From contig NZ_CANLVF010000001.1 of the NCBI RefSeq assembly GCF_947494555.1, forward strand, positions 1,550,001 through 1,614,000: a DNA stretch of 64,000 nucleotides, written 5' to 3'. The position numbers were made by a program, and so were the translations under genes. This DNA is from an uncultured Roseibium sp. (lineage in GTDB: Bacteria > Pseudomonadota > Alphaproteobacteria > Rhizobiales > Stappiaceae). The notes beneath the pieces were generated by a model. That model made no database searches. It saw nothing but the letters and a program-made list of their open reading frames with translations, and was not told where the DNA came from. This document shows, in pieces, positions 44,912 through 55,358 of the stretch. Positions within the stretch are counted from its first letter, which is position 1; every line of letters starts with the position of its first letter.

Positions 44912-45724
44912 TTAATACCGGAACATTTCGGTGAGGATCCGCTCGTCCCAACCGTGATCTGAATCGAACATGATCAAGCCCTGGACCGTTGCAGACTCGC
45001 GGACTGTCACGTGTGTCACACGCCGGATCTCGGTGTGATCAGCTGACGCGCTTACCGGGCGCTTCTTCGCTTCGAGGATTTCGATCTCTACCTGAGCCCT
45101 GTTTGGTAGCAGAGCACCACGCCAACGACGCGGACGAAACGCACTGATCGGGGTCAAGGCGAGCAGCTGTGCCGAGATCGGCAATATGGGGCCGTGAGCC
45201 GACAGGTTATAGGCTGTGCTTCCAGCAGGTGTTGCAACGATGATGCCGTCGCAGACAAGCTCCTCCAGCCTCATCCTGTCATCGACGGAAACCTTCAGTC
45301 GCGCGGCCTGTGATGTCTGTCGCAGAAGGGAGACTTCGTTGATTGCAAGCGCTTCATGGACGTTTCCGTTTTCATCGAGCGCTGTCAACTCCAACGGTCG
45401 GATCGTCGTGATGTCGGCTTTCGACAGCCTCTCGACAAGTTCATCTTCACGATACTCATTCATGAGAAAACCGACCGAACCTCTGTTCATTCCGTAGATC
45501 GGCTTTCCACTGCTCATATGGGCGTGAAGTGTCTGGAGCATCAGCCCGTCGCCACCGAGTGCGACGATGACATCGGCGTCCTTTACAGCCACATTGCCGT
45601 AGAGGTTTGACAATGCCTCTATGGCACGTTTTGCGTCGTCAGTTTCGCTCGCGACGAATGCGAGTTTTTCTGGCGAGACAGGCGTGAAATCGGTCGATGC
45701 CGGAGGGGGCGATGCTTGGTTCAT
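44912..45724 (-). CDS. nadK: NAD kinase
   Basis: The 270-residue enzyme phosphorylates NAD to NADP. It has the GGDG motif ([12 protein letters not shown]), AINEVSL and the segment [20 protein letters not shown] of the family, with SADHTEI near the C-terminus. It lies on the minus strand about 100 bp upstream of the Hpt gene and could be co-transcribed with it. Confidence 0.95.
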   Translation of the reverse strand: MNQASPPPASTDFTPVSPEKLAFVASETDDAKRAIEALSNLYGNVAVKDADVIVALGGDGLMLQTLHAHMSSGKPIYGMNRGSVGFLMNEYREDELVERLSKADITTIRPLELTALDENGNVHEALAINEVSLLRQTSQAARLKVSVDDRMRLEELVCDGIIVATPAGSTAYNLSAHGPILPISAQLLALTPISAFRPRRWRGALLPNRAQVEIEILEAKKRPVSASADHTEIRRVTHVTVRESATVQGLIMFDSDHGWDERILTEMFRY

Positions 45725-45859
45725 AGTCCAGCGATCTTCTTTGCAGACGGCGATCCCGGCGGCTGGTCAGGTGCCCGGTTTGAGCTTGCAGCCACCAAGC
45801 TGACAACGAGTACCTTAGCCCGCAATTGTCCTGACCGGTAGTGACTTTTTACTTTCACT

Positions 45860-46693
45860 TCAATTCGGCTGCGACTGAAGCTCTTGATTTGTCGCGGGAA
45901 TCGGATCTTCGACGGGCTTTTCGCATGTTGCCGTCTCCACGAGATCCTGCCATTCCAAAAAGGGGACCACGATAGAGCGCTCGTCATTTATCTTGGCCGA
46001 CATCACCGCTGCAACACGTGGGCCGAACAGGGTGTTGACCATGAGCGGTCCACCTGACGCGCCCGTCTCCGTATTGCAGTCGGTTATCCAGACATTCGAA
46101 TTTGCGCCGATCACAGAGCACGAAGACACGACCGTCGGCAGGAATGGCCGGCTGCGTCTGTATCCGACGGACAGAAAACGGGTTGACGCTTGAAGACGCT
46201 TGGATTCTTCCTGCGTCAGGGGCGGCAATGGAAAGAGGTCGCTGGGTTCCTTCAAAACGATAAGACCAACGTCCTTGTGAATCTCGCTGATCCTGGGGCG
46301 TGAACGCGAGACATAGCCTTCAACCGTCAGCAGACATTCGGCCTCCAGTCGCGCTGCGTATTCATCGCGCCGGACACCTGCAATAAAGAACACTTCGTCG
46401 GCGGGGATGACCTTTTGCGTTTTTGGTGAAACGATGCAATGCGCGGCTGTCAGGACCACATTTGGCGTAACCAGGGTCCCGGTGCAGCTGGAAACCGAAC
46501 GATACCCGCCACGGTTCACGCGCCCAATGGAATGCCAGGGGTAGTCTGTGCTGTCGATGACCTTCAGTTCTGCAGTAGCGGCGGCTGGGGGGACTGGCCC
46601 CATCAATGCCACAACAACGAGAATTGCTGTCAGCCTGACCATGTTCTTCAAAAGGGTCAGGGCAGACAGTTCGCTTCTCTGGGATTGATGCAT
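45860..46693 (-). CDS. Trypsin-like (S1) serine protease, exported
   Basis: The 277-residue protein has a signal peptide (hydrophobic core VRLTAILVVVALMG, cleavage near AAATA) and a chymotrypsin-fold domain. The catalytic triad is visible: His85 in LTAAHC, Asp141 in HKDVGLIVL and Ser213 in TGASGGPL. Several cysteine pairs could form disulphides. The exact start is uncertain among ATG 46693, ATG 46642 and TTG 46741; all keep the signal peptide. It stands alone, so no substrate is suggested by context. Confidence 0.85.
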   Translation of the reverse strand: MHQSQRSELSALTLLKNMVRLTAILVVVALMGPVPPAAATAELKVIDSTDYPWHSIGRVNRGGYRSVSSCTGTLVTPNVVLTAAHCIVSPKTQKVIPADEVFFIAGVRRDEYAARLEAECLLTVEGYVSRSRPRISEIHKDVGLIVLKEPSDLFPLPPLTQEESKRLQASTRFLSVGYRRSRPFLPTVVSSCSVIGANSNVWITDCNTETGASGGPLMVNTLFGPRVAAVMSAKINDERSIVVPFLEWQDLVETATCEKPVEDPIPATNQELQSQPN

Positions 46694-46899
46694 AGTGTCC
46701 GGCCCTGCCTCATTCAACACGTTGGCGCCCACGCGTATCAACAGTTCCCTTTTCCAACGCGAAGCTTTCTAGTGGCCATAGTAGTCCCAGACTTTCATTC
46801 TTGCCAACGACCTTTCGTTGTGGTGCCGGCGACCGAACGCACACAAGATAACTGGTGACGCCAACAAGAGCTTTCATCAGTGGACTATCCAGGCGTTCG

Positions 46900-47682
46900 T
46901 TATGCGGCGTCCAGCTTGTCGATCAATGACGGCAGGTCGGCAACCGTATCGATGACGTGGTCTGCACCCGCGTTCTTAAGCTTCACCGTGGCGTGCCGGC
47001 GCAGAGCGTCGATTTCCGATTCTGAGAGAGCGGCGAGTTCAGCTGGCGTCTTACCTGCGTAGTTCCCCGACAAGGCGAGGCCGACGGTCAGGCATCCTGC
47101 CGACACACCTTCGGCGATACCGGGGACTGTGTCGTCGACCTTGATCACGGCCGCCGGCGGATAGGCGACGAGGTCTACAAAGCACTTGTACATTCCAAGC
47201 GGGCCGGGGCGTCCTTCTGGCAGGTCATCGGAACAGACCAGATTGTCCGGCTCATAGCCTTGTTCGGCTGCTTTCGGCAGGACATGCTCCATGATCGAAC
47301 GGGTATAGCCTGTCGTAGAGCCGATTTTCAAACCTCTTTCCCTCAGGGACCTGATCATGTCTGCAGCGCCCGGCACAAGTTCGGCGTAATCCGCAACAAC
47401 CTTTTCGTTCATGGGCACGAACACTTCATAGACGCTGTCGACATCCGCATCGGTCGGAACACTGCCGTATTTCGCCTGCCATTGCGCTGAAATGTCGGGG
47501 TCGTCCATCATGTCGCGGATGTGATCCCACTTCGGTTTGCCCATTGGACCGCGTGCCTGATCGATCGTCGCGGTGATCCCGAAGGTCTCGTATGCTTTGA
47601 CGAAGACGCCCATTGGCGCAAATGACCCGAAGTCGATCATTGTTCCCGCCCAGTCAAAGACGACGGCTTTGAATTTGCTCAC
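46900..47682 (-). CDS. phnX: Phosphonoacetaldehyde hydrolase
   Basis: The 260-residue HAD-superfamily enzyme cleaves phosphonoacetaldehyde to acetaldehyde and phosphate, the second step of 2-aminoethylphosphonate degradation. The nucleophile Asp10 lies in FDWAGT and the Schiff-base lysine in RGPMGKPKWDHI (Lys51). KVDDTVPGIAEG carries the late acidic pair. The start is GTG 47682, with aagga 7 nt upstream. No phnW transaminase is adjacent; the transporter genes at 1-971 are 46 kb away. Confidence 0.93.
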   Translation of the reverse strand: MSKFKAVVFDWAGTMIDFGSFAPMGVFVKAYETFGITATIDQARGPMGKPKWDHIRDMMDDPDISAQWQAKYGSVPTDADVDSVYEVFVPMNEKVVADYAELVPGAADMIRSLRERGLKIGSTTGYTRSIMEHVLPKAAEQGYEPDNLVCSDDLPEGRPGPLGMYKCFVDLVAYPPAAVIKVDDTVPGIAEGVSAGCLTVGLALSGNYAGKTPAELAALSESEIDALRRHATVKLKNAGADHVIDTVADLPSLIDKLDAA

Positions 47683-48152
47683 TTTGTTGTCCTTGTGAGG
47701 AGATGTTGGCGATTGTTTTCCCGCCAATTGCAAAGGCAGTCAAGACACTGCGGCGTGCAGTCTGCGCTGCAGTGCCGTAAGTGCGATCAGCGATCCAGTC
47801 CGCCGCTTGTCGACACAGCGGAGATCGAAGGTTTGAAGAAGTGGCGGTCACCGCTGTTCCGAACAATCCGGATCCCTTGTTCTTCGGTTTGTTCTTTCGA
47901 CTGTCGCCATTTGGAGCTCGGGCGATGTCGTGAATTTCAGTTCAAAGTGCGTTGTCTGGGTATGCTTTGACGAATTTCACATCAGTGCTCTTTTAAAGAG
48001 CGACACGCTCGGCTACGCTCCAAATCAGTCAGGTTTATTGTTTTTCGTTGCTGTTGCAACCTGTTGACTTGGGGGACGTCGATATTGACTAACCTCTTGT
48101 ATTTACGGCGATACGGGGCGGATTTGCCCCGGCAGGGGGAGCATATACCAAA
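47683..48152. other. 470-bp spacer between divergent phnX and cyoA
   Basis: No gene is supported. The near-perfect palindrome gctcttt-t-aaagagc is at 47987-48001. A ttgact hexamer at 48063-48068 may be part of a cyo promoter. The 15-mer gtatgctttgacgaa occurs here at 47960-47974 and within phnX at 47590-47604. Confidence 0.45.
47987..48001. promoter_or_regulatory. 15-bp palindrome upstream of cyoABCD
   Basis: gctcttt (47987-47993), one central T, then aaagagc (47995-48001). The dyad is perfect. It could be an operator for phnX or the cyo operon; no regulator is known. Confidence 0.4.
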
Positions 48153-49073
48153 GTGAATACCGCGCATTCGTTCCCCCTGGTTGTTAAACGACTCCCGATT
48201 ATATTCGTACTGGCTTTGACCCTTTTGCTCCAGGGGTGCGGTCTTTCAGACGCGCCGGTGCTTTTTCCGAAGGGGCCGATTGCGCTGGCGGAAAGAGATC
48301 TTCTGTTTACTGCCTTCCTTTTGATGATGATCGTGGCGATTCCCGCGATTGTCCTTACGCTTTTTTTCGTCTGGAGGTACCGGAGCGGCTCCGACAAGGC
48401 TGCATATACTCCCGACTGGGAAGGGTCCTGGAAAATAGAAACGGTCGTTTGGTTCGTGCCGGCTGCAATCATCATTGTGCTTGGAACGCTCGTCTGGCAG
48501 GCCACCCACAAGTTGGACCCCTACAAAGAGCTTGCCTCGGACAAGCCGGTTTTCAACGTTCAGGCCATTGCGCTCGACTGGAAGTGGCTGTTCCTATATC
48601 CCGAACTGGGCGTGGCAAGTGTCAACGAACTTGCCTTTCCTGCGGACCGCCCGCTTTCCATTGAAATCACCTCTGATACGGTCATGAACTCGCTGATGAT
48701 CCCTGCGCTGGGCGGCCAGATCTACGCCATGGCGGGCATGCGTTCCGAACTCAACCTACTCGCGGACGAACCGGGGGTCTTCATGGGGCGCAACACGATG
48801 TTTTCGGGCGACGGATTTGCCGACCAGCACTTCAAGGCCAGGGCATTGAGCGAAGAAGATTTCACCAGTTGGAAAGACAAGGTATTGGCTGAAACGGCAA
48901 AGCTCGATGCGGAGACGTATCTGGAATTGCACAAACAAAGCGTCGCCAATCCCGTCACCTACTATTCATCCTTCGAGAATGATCTCTTCAAACTGATCCT
49001 GCGCAAATATGCGCCGATTGTCGGCCCTTACGAGAGCAAAGCGGCTGAACTCATCTGCAGGGGGGCTGCGTGA
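48153..49073 (+). CDS. cyoA: Cytochrome bo ubiquinol oxidase subunit II
   Basis: The 306-residue lipoprotein-like subunit has a lipobox (LLLQGC, Cys29), two membrane helices and a periplasmic cupredoxin domain. The CuA cysteine/histidine ligands of cytochrome c oxidases are absent, as expected for a quinol oxidase. Start is GTG 48153. It overlaps cyoB by 1 nt and is the first of cyoABCD. Confidence 0.94.
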   Translation: MNTAHSFPLVVKRLPIIFVLALTLLLQGCGLSDAPVLFPKGPIALAERDLLFTAFLLMMIVAIPAIVLTLFFVWRYRSGSDKAAYTPDWEGSWKIETVVWFVPAAIIIVLGTLVWQATHKLDPYKELASDKPVFNVQAIALDWKWLFLYPELGVASVNELAFPADRPLSIEITSDTVMNSLMIPALGGQIYAMAGMRSELNLLADEPGVFMGRNTMFSGDGFADQHFKARALSEEDFTSWKDKVLAETAKLDAETYLELHKQSVANPVTYYSSFENDLFKLILRKYAPIVGPYESKAAELICRGAA

Positions 49074-51112
49074 TGCTGGGGCGGCTGACGATAGACGCAA
49101 TACCGCTGTACTCCTGGGTTGCGATGGGAGGCGCCGCTGTCACGGTCGGCGGCGGTCTCGCCGTATTCCTGCTGATCACCTATCTCCGCGCGTGGAAAGT
49201 GCTCTGGACCGACTGGCTGACAAGCGTCGATCACAAGAAAATAGGCATCATGTACGTGGTCCTGGCACTCGTGATGCTGGTTCGCGGTTTTGTCGACGCT
49301 CTGATGATGCGTGCGCAACAGGCGATTGCGCTCAACAGTGAGGGATATCTACCGCCGGAGCATTTCGAGCAGATCTTTTCCTCGCACGGCACGATCATGA
49401 TCTTCTTCGTGGCAATGCCGTTTCTGACAGGACTGATCAATATTATCGTGCCCCAGCAAATCGGGGCACGCGACGTTGCGTTTCCTTTCCTGAACTCCGT
49501 CAGTCTCTGGATGACGGCGGCGGGTGCAGGCCTGGTTCTGATCTCGCTCGCGGTCGGCAAGTTTTCGACCGCCGGCTGGACGGGCTACCCGCCTTATTCA
49601 GGCATAGATTACAATCCGGGGGTCGGCGTCGACTATTGGCTCTGGGCCCTGATCGTCTCCGGGGTCGGAAGTACCGCGTCGGGGATCAATTTCATCGTTA
49701 CGATCGTCAAGAACCGCTGCCCGGGCATGACCTACATGCGCATGCCGATGTTCACCTGGACGACGCTGTGTATCTCGATCCTGATCGCATTTGCGTTTCC
49801 GGCGCTGACGGTTGTTGCCGCGCAGCTTGCCCTGGACAGGACGCTCGGCTTTCATTTCTTCACAAACGGTGACGGAGGCAACATGATGTTGTTTGCGAAC
49901 CTCTTGTGGATCTGGGGGCATCCGGAGGTTTACATCCTCATCCTGCCGGCCTTCGGTATCTTCTCTGAGGTCGTGGCAACGTTCTCGCGAAAACGTCTCT
50001 TCGGCTACACTTCGCTGGTCTACGCAACGGCCTGCATCGCCATTCTTTCGTTCACCGTCTGGCTGCACCATTTTTTCACGATGGGGTCCTCGGCAAACGT
50101 GAATGCGGTGTTCGGGATTGCAACAATGATCATCGCTGTTCCGACCGGTGTGAAGATCTTTGACTGGATGTTCACCATGTACCGGGGACGGATCGAGTTT
50201 CATCCCTCGATGGTGTTTACAATCGGGTTCATGGTGACCTTCGTGATTGGCGGCGTTACCGGTGTGCTGCTTGCACTGCCGCCTGCCGACTATCTGATGC
50301 ATAACTCGACATTTCTGGTGGCGCATTTTCACAACATGCTGATCCCCGGCGCATTGTTCGGCTACTTTGCAGGACTGAATTACTGGTTCCCGAAAGCCTT
50401 CGGTTTCAAGCTCGATGCCAAATGGGGCATCCGATCGTTCTGGTTCTGGATCATCGGTTTCTATCTCGCCTTCATGCCGCTTTATGTGCTCGGGTTCATG
50501 GGGATGAGCCGGCGCATGGAGCATTATGCGGATCCGAACTGGCAGCCCTATCTGATCGTTGCGGCGCTGGGTGCTGTCTGTGTTCTATGCGGGATCGTCT
50601 GTATCGCGATCCAGCTTTATGTATCGGCGAAAAACTGGGGATCAGCCCGCGATGTTACCGGTGACCCCTGGAATGGACGCACCCTGGAATGGGCGACCGC
50701 GTCTCCGCCGGCACCCTACAATTTTGCCGTCCTGCCGGAAGTGCGCGACATTGATGCCTTTCACGAAATGAAGCTCGGCGGCGTCGCCTATCTGCCTCCG
50801 GGCCGATACGAGGACATCGTCATGCCCAAGAGCAGCGGGCTCGGGCCCATCCTGGGAGCGCTGTCCTTCGTGCTCGGCTTCGCCATGGTCTGGTACATCT
50901 GGTGGCTTGCAGCTGTTGCATTTGTGCTCGCGCTGGTCTGTGTCGGCATACGGGCCAGCGACGACAATACGGACTTTGTGCTGCCGGCCGCCGAAGTCGC
51001 GAAGATCGAGGCGGAGCGACTGGGTCAAGTCACCGAAGCTGACATGCATGACATGCGGGATTTTCAGCCGATTGGTCCGGCATCCGGTGCCCCTTTGGCG
51101 GGGAGAGTATGA
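49073..51112 (+). CDS. cyoB: Cytochrome bo ubiquinol oxidase subunit I
   Basis: This 679-residue haem-copper oxidase subunit has the binuclear-centre segment [15 protein letters not shown], CuB histidines in LHHFFTMG, and haem ligands in [15 protein letters not shown]. It reduces oxygen to water with proton pumping. Length fits CyoB rather than the shorter CtaD. GTG 49070 is immediately upstream of the ATG used. It overlaps cyoC by 4 nt. Confidence 0.96.
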   Translation: MLGRLTIDAIPLYSWVAMGGAAVTVGGGLAVFLLITYLRAWKVLWTDWLTSVDHKKIGIMYVVLALVMLVRGFVDALMMRAQQAIALNSEGYLPPEHFEQIFSSHGTIMIFFVAMPFLTGLINIIVPQQIGARDVAFPFLNSVSLWMTAAGAGLVLISLAVGKFSTAGWTGYPPYSGIDYNPGVGVDYWLWALIVSGVGSTASGINFIVTIVKNRCPGMTYMRMPMFTWTTLCISILIAFAFPALTVVAAQLALDRTLGFHFFTNGDGGNMMLFANLLWIWGHPEVYILILPAFGIFSEVVATFSRKRLFGYTSLVYATACIAILSFTVWLHHFFTMGSSANVNAVFGIATMIIAVPTGVKIFDWMFTMYRGRIEFHPSMVFTIGFMVTFVIGGVTGVLLALPPADYLMHNSTFLVAHFHNMLIPGALFGYFAGLNYWFPKAFGFKLDAKWGIRSFWFWIIGFYLAFMPLYVLGFMGMSRRMEHYADPNWQPYLIVAALGAVCVLCGIVCIAIQLYVSAKNWGSARDVTGDPWNGRTLEWATASPPAPYNFAVLPEVRDIDAFHEMKLGGVAYLPPGRYEDIVMPKSSGLGPILGALSFVLGFAMVWYIWWLAAVAFVLALVCVGIRASDDNTDFVLPAAEVAKIEAERLGQVTEADMHDMRDFQPIGPASGAPLAGRV

Positions 51113-51717
51113 TGGCTGACAGCGCGCAGGTTGCCGAACTTCTGGAACACGAAGAGAAAAAGTCGCTGGAGTCGCGCGAGTTCGGCTTCTGGGTCTATTT
51201 GATGACCGACGCGATCATTTTTGCGCTTCTCTTCGCGTCCTACGTCGTGTTGTCGAAAAATTCGGCAGCGGGCCCGACGTCAAACGATCTGTTTGACCTT
51301 GGGCACACGGCCGGTGAAACGGTCTTGCTGCTTGTTTCCAGCCTGACATTCGGTTTGGCGACGATTGCAATGGCTGCGGGCCAATCCGGCCGGGTCGTTC
51401 AATGGTTATTCGTCACGTTGCTGCTCGGGCTTGGGTTTCTGGCCATGGAAATGGTCGAGTTCTACGGCATGATTGCGAAAGGCGCCGGTCCCGGCACAAG
51501 CGGTTTCCTGTCAGCCTTCTTTACGCTTGTCGGGACCCATGGTCTTCACGTGGCATTCGGATCTCTCGGGATCTGTGTGATGATCGGTCAGGTTCTGATC
51601 AAGGGCTTGACGTTGCCCGTGCGCTCAAGGCTGCTGAGGCTCGGTCTCTTCTGGCATTTTCTCGACATTGTCTGGATCGGGATCTTCTCGGTCGTTTATT
51701 TGCCCGGTGTCATGTAG
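51109..51717 (+). CDS. cyoC: Cytochrome bo ubiquinol oxidase subunit III
   Basis: The 202-residue subunit has five membrane helices and the family segments [20 protein letters not shown] and [15 protein letters not shown]. It stabilises the bo oxidase complex. Two ATG codons in a row (51109, 51112) make the exact start uncertain; ggggag lies just upstream. Confidence 0.95.
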   Translation: MMADSAQVAELLEHEEKKSLESREFGFWVYLMTDAIIFALLFASYVVLSKNSAAGPTSNDLFDLGHTAGETVLLLVSSLTFGLATIAMAAGQSGRVVQWLFVTLLLGLGFLAMEMVEFYGMIAKGAGPGTSGFLSAFFTLVGTHGLHVAFGSLGICVMIGQVLIKGLTLPVRSRLLRLGLFWHFLDIVWIGIFSVVYLPGVM

Positions 51718-51727
51718 GAGGCGGATC

Positions 51728-52033
51728 GTGGATCATTCGACAGAACGCAATCTTTCAACCTACCTCACCGGATTTGCGCTTGCCGTCATTCTGACCGCCA
51801 TTCCATTTGCTCTTGTCTGGGGCGGACTTTTGACCGGGCCTGCCGTTTATGTCGTGATCGCCGTGGCGGCCGTCATACAGGTGCTGGTTCATCTGGTTTT
51901 CTTTTTGCACCTGAACCTTAAATCGACACCGGCTGAGAACCTTTTCTTCCTCGTCTTTGCAGCCGTCCTCATTTTCATCATGGTCGGTGGCAGCCTCTGG
52001 ATCATGATGGATCTCCATCACCGGATGATGTGA
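51728..52033 (+). CDS. cyoD: Cytochrome bo ubiquinol oxidase subunit IV
   Basis: The 101-residue subunit has three membrane helices (LTGFALAVILTAIPFALVW, VYVVIAVAAVIQVLVHLVFF, FFLVFAAVLIFIMVGG). GTG 51728 has aggagg 5 nt upstream. It ends the cyo operon. No haem O synthase (cyoE) follows, so that gene lies elsewhere. Confidence 0.92.
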   Translation: MDHSTERNLSTYLTGFALAVILTAIPFALVWGGLLTGPAVYVVIAVAAVIQVLVHLVFFLHLNLKSTPAENLFFLVFAAVLIFIMVGGSLWIMMDLHHRMM

Positions 52034-52148
52034 CCTGCCGGATACATCGCACGTACTTTTTCCCGGGTAGATTGCGCTCGGTCAATGACGACAATCGATA
52101 TTTCGTGCGAGCAGTTCTCTTGTCTTGAAACAGGCATAGGAGCAGTTC

Positions 52149-53165
52149 ATGTCCACGATGAAGGCCGCCGTCGTTCGCGAGTTCGGCGCACCGCTTGATC
52201 TTTGCGAGGTAGAAAAGCCCGAAGTTAAGCCTGGCAAGGTCGTCGTCAAAGTGATGGCGTCAGGCGTTTGTCACACAGATCTCCACGCTGCCAATGGCGA
52301 TTGGCCGGTAAAGCCGAGCCCGCCCTTCATTCCAGGGCATGAGGGTGTCGGTGTTGTCGCGGAAATCGGGGAGGGCGTTACCTCGGTGAAGGAAGGCGAC
52401 CGGGTCGGAATCCCCTGGCTGCATTCCGCCTGCGGTCACTGCAAACATTGCACGGGAGGATGGGAGACGCTCTGCTTTGACCAGCAGAATACCGGCTACA
52501 GTGTCAACGGCGGCTTTGCGGACTACGTGCTCGCCGATCCAGACTATCTTGGGCATCTTCCCGACGGACTAGACTTCGCGCCTGCCGCCCCTGTGCTCTG
52601 CGCAGGTGTGACTGTCTACAAAGGCCTCAAGGAAACCGACACACGCCCAGGCCAAACCGTTGTCATTTCTGGTATTGGTGGGCTCGGGCACATGGCGGTC
52701 CAATATGCCAAGGCAATGGGGCTTCACGTCATCGCGGTCGACATTTCGGACGACAAGCTGGATCTCGCCAAAACACTTGGCGCAGACCTGACCATCAACG
52801 CCTTCAAGACCGATCCTGTGGCCGAAGTTCAGGCCGGAGGAGGTGCCGAAGGTGTTCTGGTGACTGCGGTTGCCGGCAAGTCCTTCGAGCAGGGCGTCGG
52901 CATGCTGGCGCGCGGCGGAACAATGAGCCTCGTCGGTCTGCCACCCGAGGATTTCCCGCTGTCGATCTTCGACACGGTGCTCAATCGCAAAACCATTAGG
53001 GGGTCAATTGTCGGGACGCGTTTGGATCTTGCAGAGTCGCTCCAATTTGCCGCCGAGGGAAAGGTTGCTTCCCACTATTCGGAGGAAACGCTGTCGGACA
53101 TCAACAGCATCTTCGACCGGATGAAAAAAGGTACGATAGACGGCAGGATCGTCATGGCGATCTGA
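52149..53165 (+). CDS. adhP: Zinc-dependent alcohol dehydrogenase (AdhP type)
   Basis: This 338-residue MDR enzyme shows catalytic-zinc ligands in GVCHTDLHA and PGHEGVGVV, structural-zinc cysteines in CGHCKHCTGGWETLC and the NAD-binding ISGIGGLGHMAVQYAKAMG. It resembles ethanol-active AdhP-type propanol-preferring dehydrogenases. It is not obviously in an operon with cyo; a separate promoter is likely in the 115-bp spacer. An inverted-repeat terminator follows. Confidence 0.92.
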   Translation: MSTMKAAVVREFGAPLDLCEVEKPEVKPGKVVVKVMASGVCHTDLHAANGDWPVKPSPPFIPGHEGVGVVAEIGEGVTSVKEGDRVGIPWLHSACGHCKHCTGGWETLCFDQQNTGYSVNGGFADYVLADPDYLGHLPDGLDFAPAAPVLCAGVTVYKGLKETDTRPGQTVVISGIGGLGHMAVQYAKAMGLHVIAVDISDDKLDLAKTLGADLTINAFKTDPVAEVQAGGGAEGVLVTAVAGKSFEQGVGMLARGGTMSLVGLPPEDFPLSIFDTVLNRKTIRGSIVGTRLDLAESLQFAAEGKVASHYSEETLSDINSIFDRMKKGTIDGRIVMAI

Positions 53166-53177
53166 ATGCAAACCTTC

Positions 53178-53216
53178 TCTGGCGCCGACAGCCCTTGTAT
53201 TGCTGCCGGCGCCAGA
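53178..53216. terminator. Hairpin between adhP and mscL
   Basis: tctggcgccg (53178-53187) pairs perfectly with cggcgccaga (53207-53216). It lies between convergent genes; T runs are weak, so termination efficiency is uncertain. Confidence 0.6.
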
Positions 53217-53233
53217 TTCTTGAAACGCTTCGG

Positions 53234-53668
53234 TCAGGCTTTTGCTTTCAAGACATCGCGTATTTCAGCAAGCAGCTCTTCCGTTGTAGGCCCTTTGGGT
53301 TCCTCCGGCGCGGGTTCCTCGGCGGGCACGGCGGCATCCTTGATCCTGTTGACCGCCTTGACCAGCATGAACACCACCCAGGCGATGATCAGGAAGTTGA
53401 TGACAGCCATGATGAACGCACCATAGGCAAAGACGGACGCACCCGCCTCCCGTGCGGCCTCAAGCGAAGCGCCTGCAGGGACGTCGCCTGCAAGAACGGC
53501 ATAGTTGTTCGTGAAGTCGACCCCTCCCGACACAAGGCCGATGATCGGATTGATCAGGTCGCCGACGAGAGATGTCACGATAGCTGTGAAGGCCGCACCG
53601 ATGATGATACCAACGGCCATATCCATAACATTGCCTTTGGCAATGAAATCCTTGAATTCATTAATCAC
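53234..53668 (-). CDS. mscL: Large-conductance mechanosensitive channel
   Basis: The 144-residue protein begins [20 protein letters not shown], the conserved cytoplasmic N-terminus and pore helix of MscL. A second membrane helix and an acidic C-terminal tail ([14 protein letters not shown]) follow. It releases solutes during hypo-osmotic shock. The final helix ([15 protein letters not shown]) is the family coiled-coil bundle. Confidence 0.96.
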   Translation of the reverse strand: MINEFKDFIAKGNVMDMAVGIIIGAAFTAIVTSLVGDLINPIIGLVSGGVDFTNNYAVLAGDVPAGASLEAAREAGASVFAYGAFIMAVINFLIIAWVVFMLVKAVNRIKDAAVPAEEPAPEEPKGPTTEELLAEIRDVLKAKA

Positions 53669-53867
53669 AATTCCCTCCCAGACTTTAAGCCACTCTGCAG
53701 GTACCCATCCAACCTGCGAAAGTAGACCCTACAAAAAAATACTGACCCGTGTCATTTTCCAATTTCGATAAGCAAGGGCGAAATTTCTTCACCAACCCAA
53801 CGTCATTGGAGCCGTAACCGTCCGGAATGCGCCTGACAGGGACGTCAAACGAAACTGCGTGCCGGAG

Positions 53868-54725
53868 CTATGTCTGAACCGCGCCCTTGAGCGCCGCCGA
53901 CAAGGCATTGACGGCATCATTCGGCCTGCCGGCGTTAACGCGCGTGTGAAGGACAATCGGTAGGGAAGGGAGGGCCGGGAGGCCGAGCTTAGGGCCAACT
54001 TCTATGGCCCCGAATGGCAGCATGCGGCGGGCAAGGGCTGCGACCCCCATACCGGCCATCACTGCCGCGGAGACAGCAGTCACACCGCCACCAGTGAACA
54101 CTTCTGTCCACGCAATTCCTGCGTCGTCGAGGAGCTTGCCCGACATGATACGCACACCGCAGGGTTCAGGCATTGTGGCCACCGGCAGGGGTTCGTTCGC
54201 GCGATGCTGCCACCCATGTGCGGCAAACCAACCAAATCTCTCATCAACAAGAAACATCCCGTCGGTGCGACCATCGTGAAGCCGGACGATGACCGTGTCG
54301 AGTTCATGCCGGTCATAACACTTCAACAATTCACCAGAAGATCCGATCCGAATCTCGATCAGAAGATGACGATCCTGCTCGTTCATGCGCGAGATCAGCA
54401 GCGGAAGTTCAGGACCTGCAACGTGATCACTGATCCCGATCCTCAGTCGTTGCCGTGTCCCGGTCAGGGCTGCCAATGCGCTGTCGTGTTTTTTCAGCAG
54501 TTCGCGGGCATGTTCCAGGAATGTCGCTCCCTGTGCGGATAGCTGGACATATCTTGGTGTTCGTTCCACCAGGCGGCAACCCAGACGCTCCTCAAGCCGT
54601 TTCAGTTTCAGGCTGACGGTTGATTGGGTCGCGTTTGTTGCTTCTGCCGCCCGCGTGAAGCTGCCTAACTCTGCAATTCGCACGAAAGTTCTGACAGCGT
54701 CGAGATCAAGCACTCGATCATTCAT
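53868..54725 (-). CDS. LysR family transcriptional regulator
   Basis: The 285-residue regulator has an N-terminal winged helix-turn-helix (residues 5-62, AEATNATQSTVSLKLKRLEE) and a periplasmic-binding-like effector domain. It is divergent from the tautomerase gene, so it probably controls that gene and perhaps the following transport genes. The ligand is unknown. Confidence 0.93.
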   Translation of the reverse strand: MNDRVLDLDAVRTFVRIAELGSFTRAAEATNATQSTVSLKLKRLEERLGCRLVERTPRYVQLSAQGATFLEHARELLKKHDSALAALTGTRQRLRIGISDHVAGPELPLLISRMNEQDRHLLIEIRIGSSGELLKCYDRHELDTVIVRLHDGRTDGMFLVDERFGWFAAHGWQHRANEPLPVATMPEPCGVRIMSGKLLDDAGIAWTEVFTGGGVTAVSAAVMAGMGVAALARRMLPFGAIEVGPKLGLPALPSLPIVLHTRVNAGRPNDAVNALSAALKGAVQT

Positions 54726-54820
54726 TTAGATTCTCAATTTTTGATATCTCTATTCATTGTTTAACTAAATAGCAGGGCCGGTACTAGGGTGAAATCGGAC
54801 AAACCGCAAAGGAGCCCAGA
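54726..54820. promoter_or_regulatory. LysR-tautomerase divergent promoter region
   Basis: This 95-bp AT-rich spacer between the divergent LysR and tautomerase genes should hold the LysR binding site and both promoters. No single T-N11-A site stands out. Confidence 0.4.
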
Positions 54821-55201
54821 ATGCCACTCGTTCATGTTTCCCTCAGGACCGGAAAGTCAGATAGCTACAGACAGGCCATCTTCGATGGCGTTTACCGGGC
54901 AATGCATGAGGAATTCAACGTGCCCGAAGACGACCAGTTCATGACGGTCACCGAACACACAGCCGCGAATTTCCGATATGGCGCTTCTTATCTTGATATC
55001 CACCGCAGCGACGATCTTGTCTTTATCCAGATCACCGCGAACAACACGAGGACGCTAGAGCAGAAGAAAGCGCTCTTTCGGCGTGTTGCGGAACTGCTCG
55101 GCGAGGAGCCGGAAATCAGACCCGAAGATGTCTTTGTCAGTCTTGTTGAGGTCGAAAAGGAGAACTGGTCGCTTGGCAACGGTGTTGCGCAATACGCTTA
55201 A
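54821..55201 (+). CDS. Tautomerase family protein
   Basis: This 126-residue protein begins MPLVHVSLRTGKSDSYRQAI. After removal of Met, Pro1 is the catalytic base of the 4-oxalocrotonate tautomerase/MSAD superfamily. Its length and the segment VTEHTAANFRYGASYLDIHR fit the long-form (MSAD- or YrdN-like) members. It lies divergent from a LysR regulator and probably acts in degradation of an unknown carboxylate. Confidence 0.88.
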   Translation: MPLVHVSLRTGKSDSYRQAIFDGVYRAMHEEFNVPEDDQFMTVTEHTAANFRYGASYLDIHRSDDLVFIQITANNTRTLEQKKALFRRVAELLGEEPEIRPEDVFVSLVEVEKENWSLGNGVAQYA

Positions 55202-55358
55202 ACCAATAGAGTTCAAGTCTCGGGGAGGCCGGACGGTAGTGTTCGGTCAGCCGTAAGGCCAAAAGCGCCCGGCGTGGTGGCAAGGTGCGAACCTGGCCAC
55301 CGGACTTTTACAATCGTTCGCCGGCATCGGGCCCTGCCAACCAGATGGAGAAAGTGCT

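Noticed and set aside
47695..47970. 91-codon plus-strand frame between phnX and cyoA
   Set aside because: It overlaps the probable phnX promoter, lacks a ribosome binding site and is Cys/Arg-rich in the manner of a chance frame.
47590..47974. 15-mer gtatgctttgacgaa inside phnX and again upstream of it, considered as a sign of a partial duplication
   Set aside because: Similarity does not extend beyond about 16 bp, so chance is the simpler explanation.
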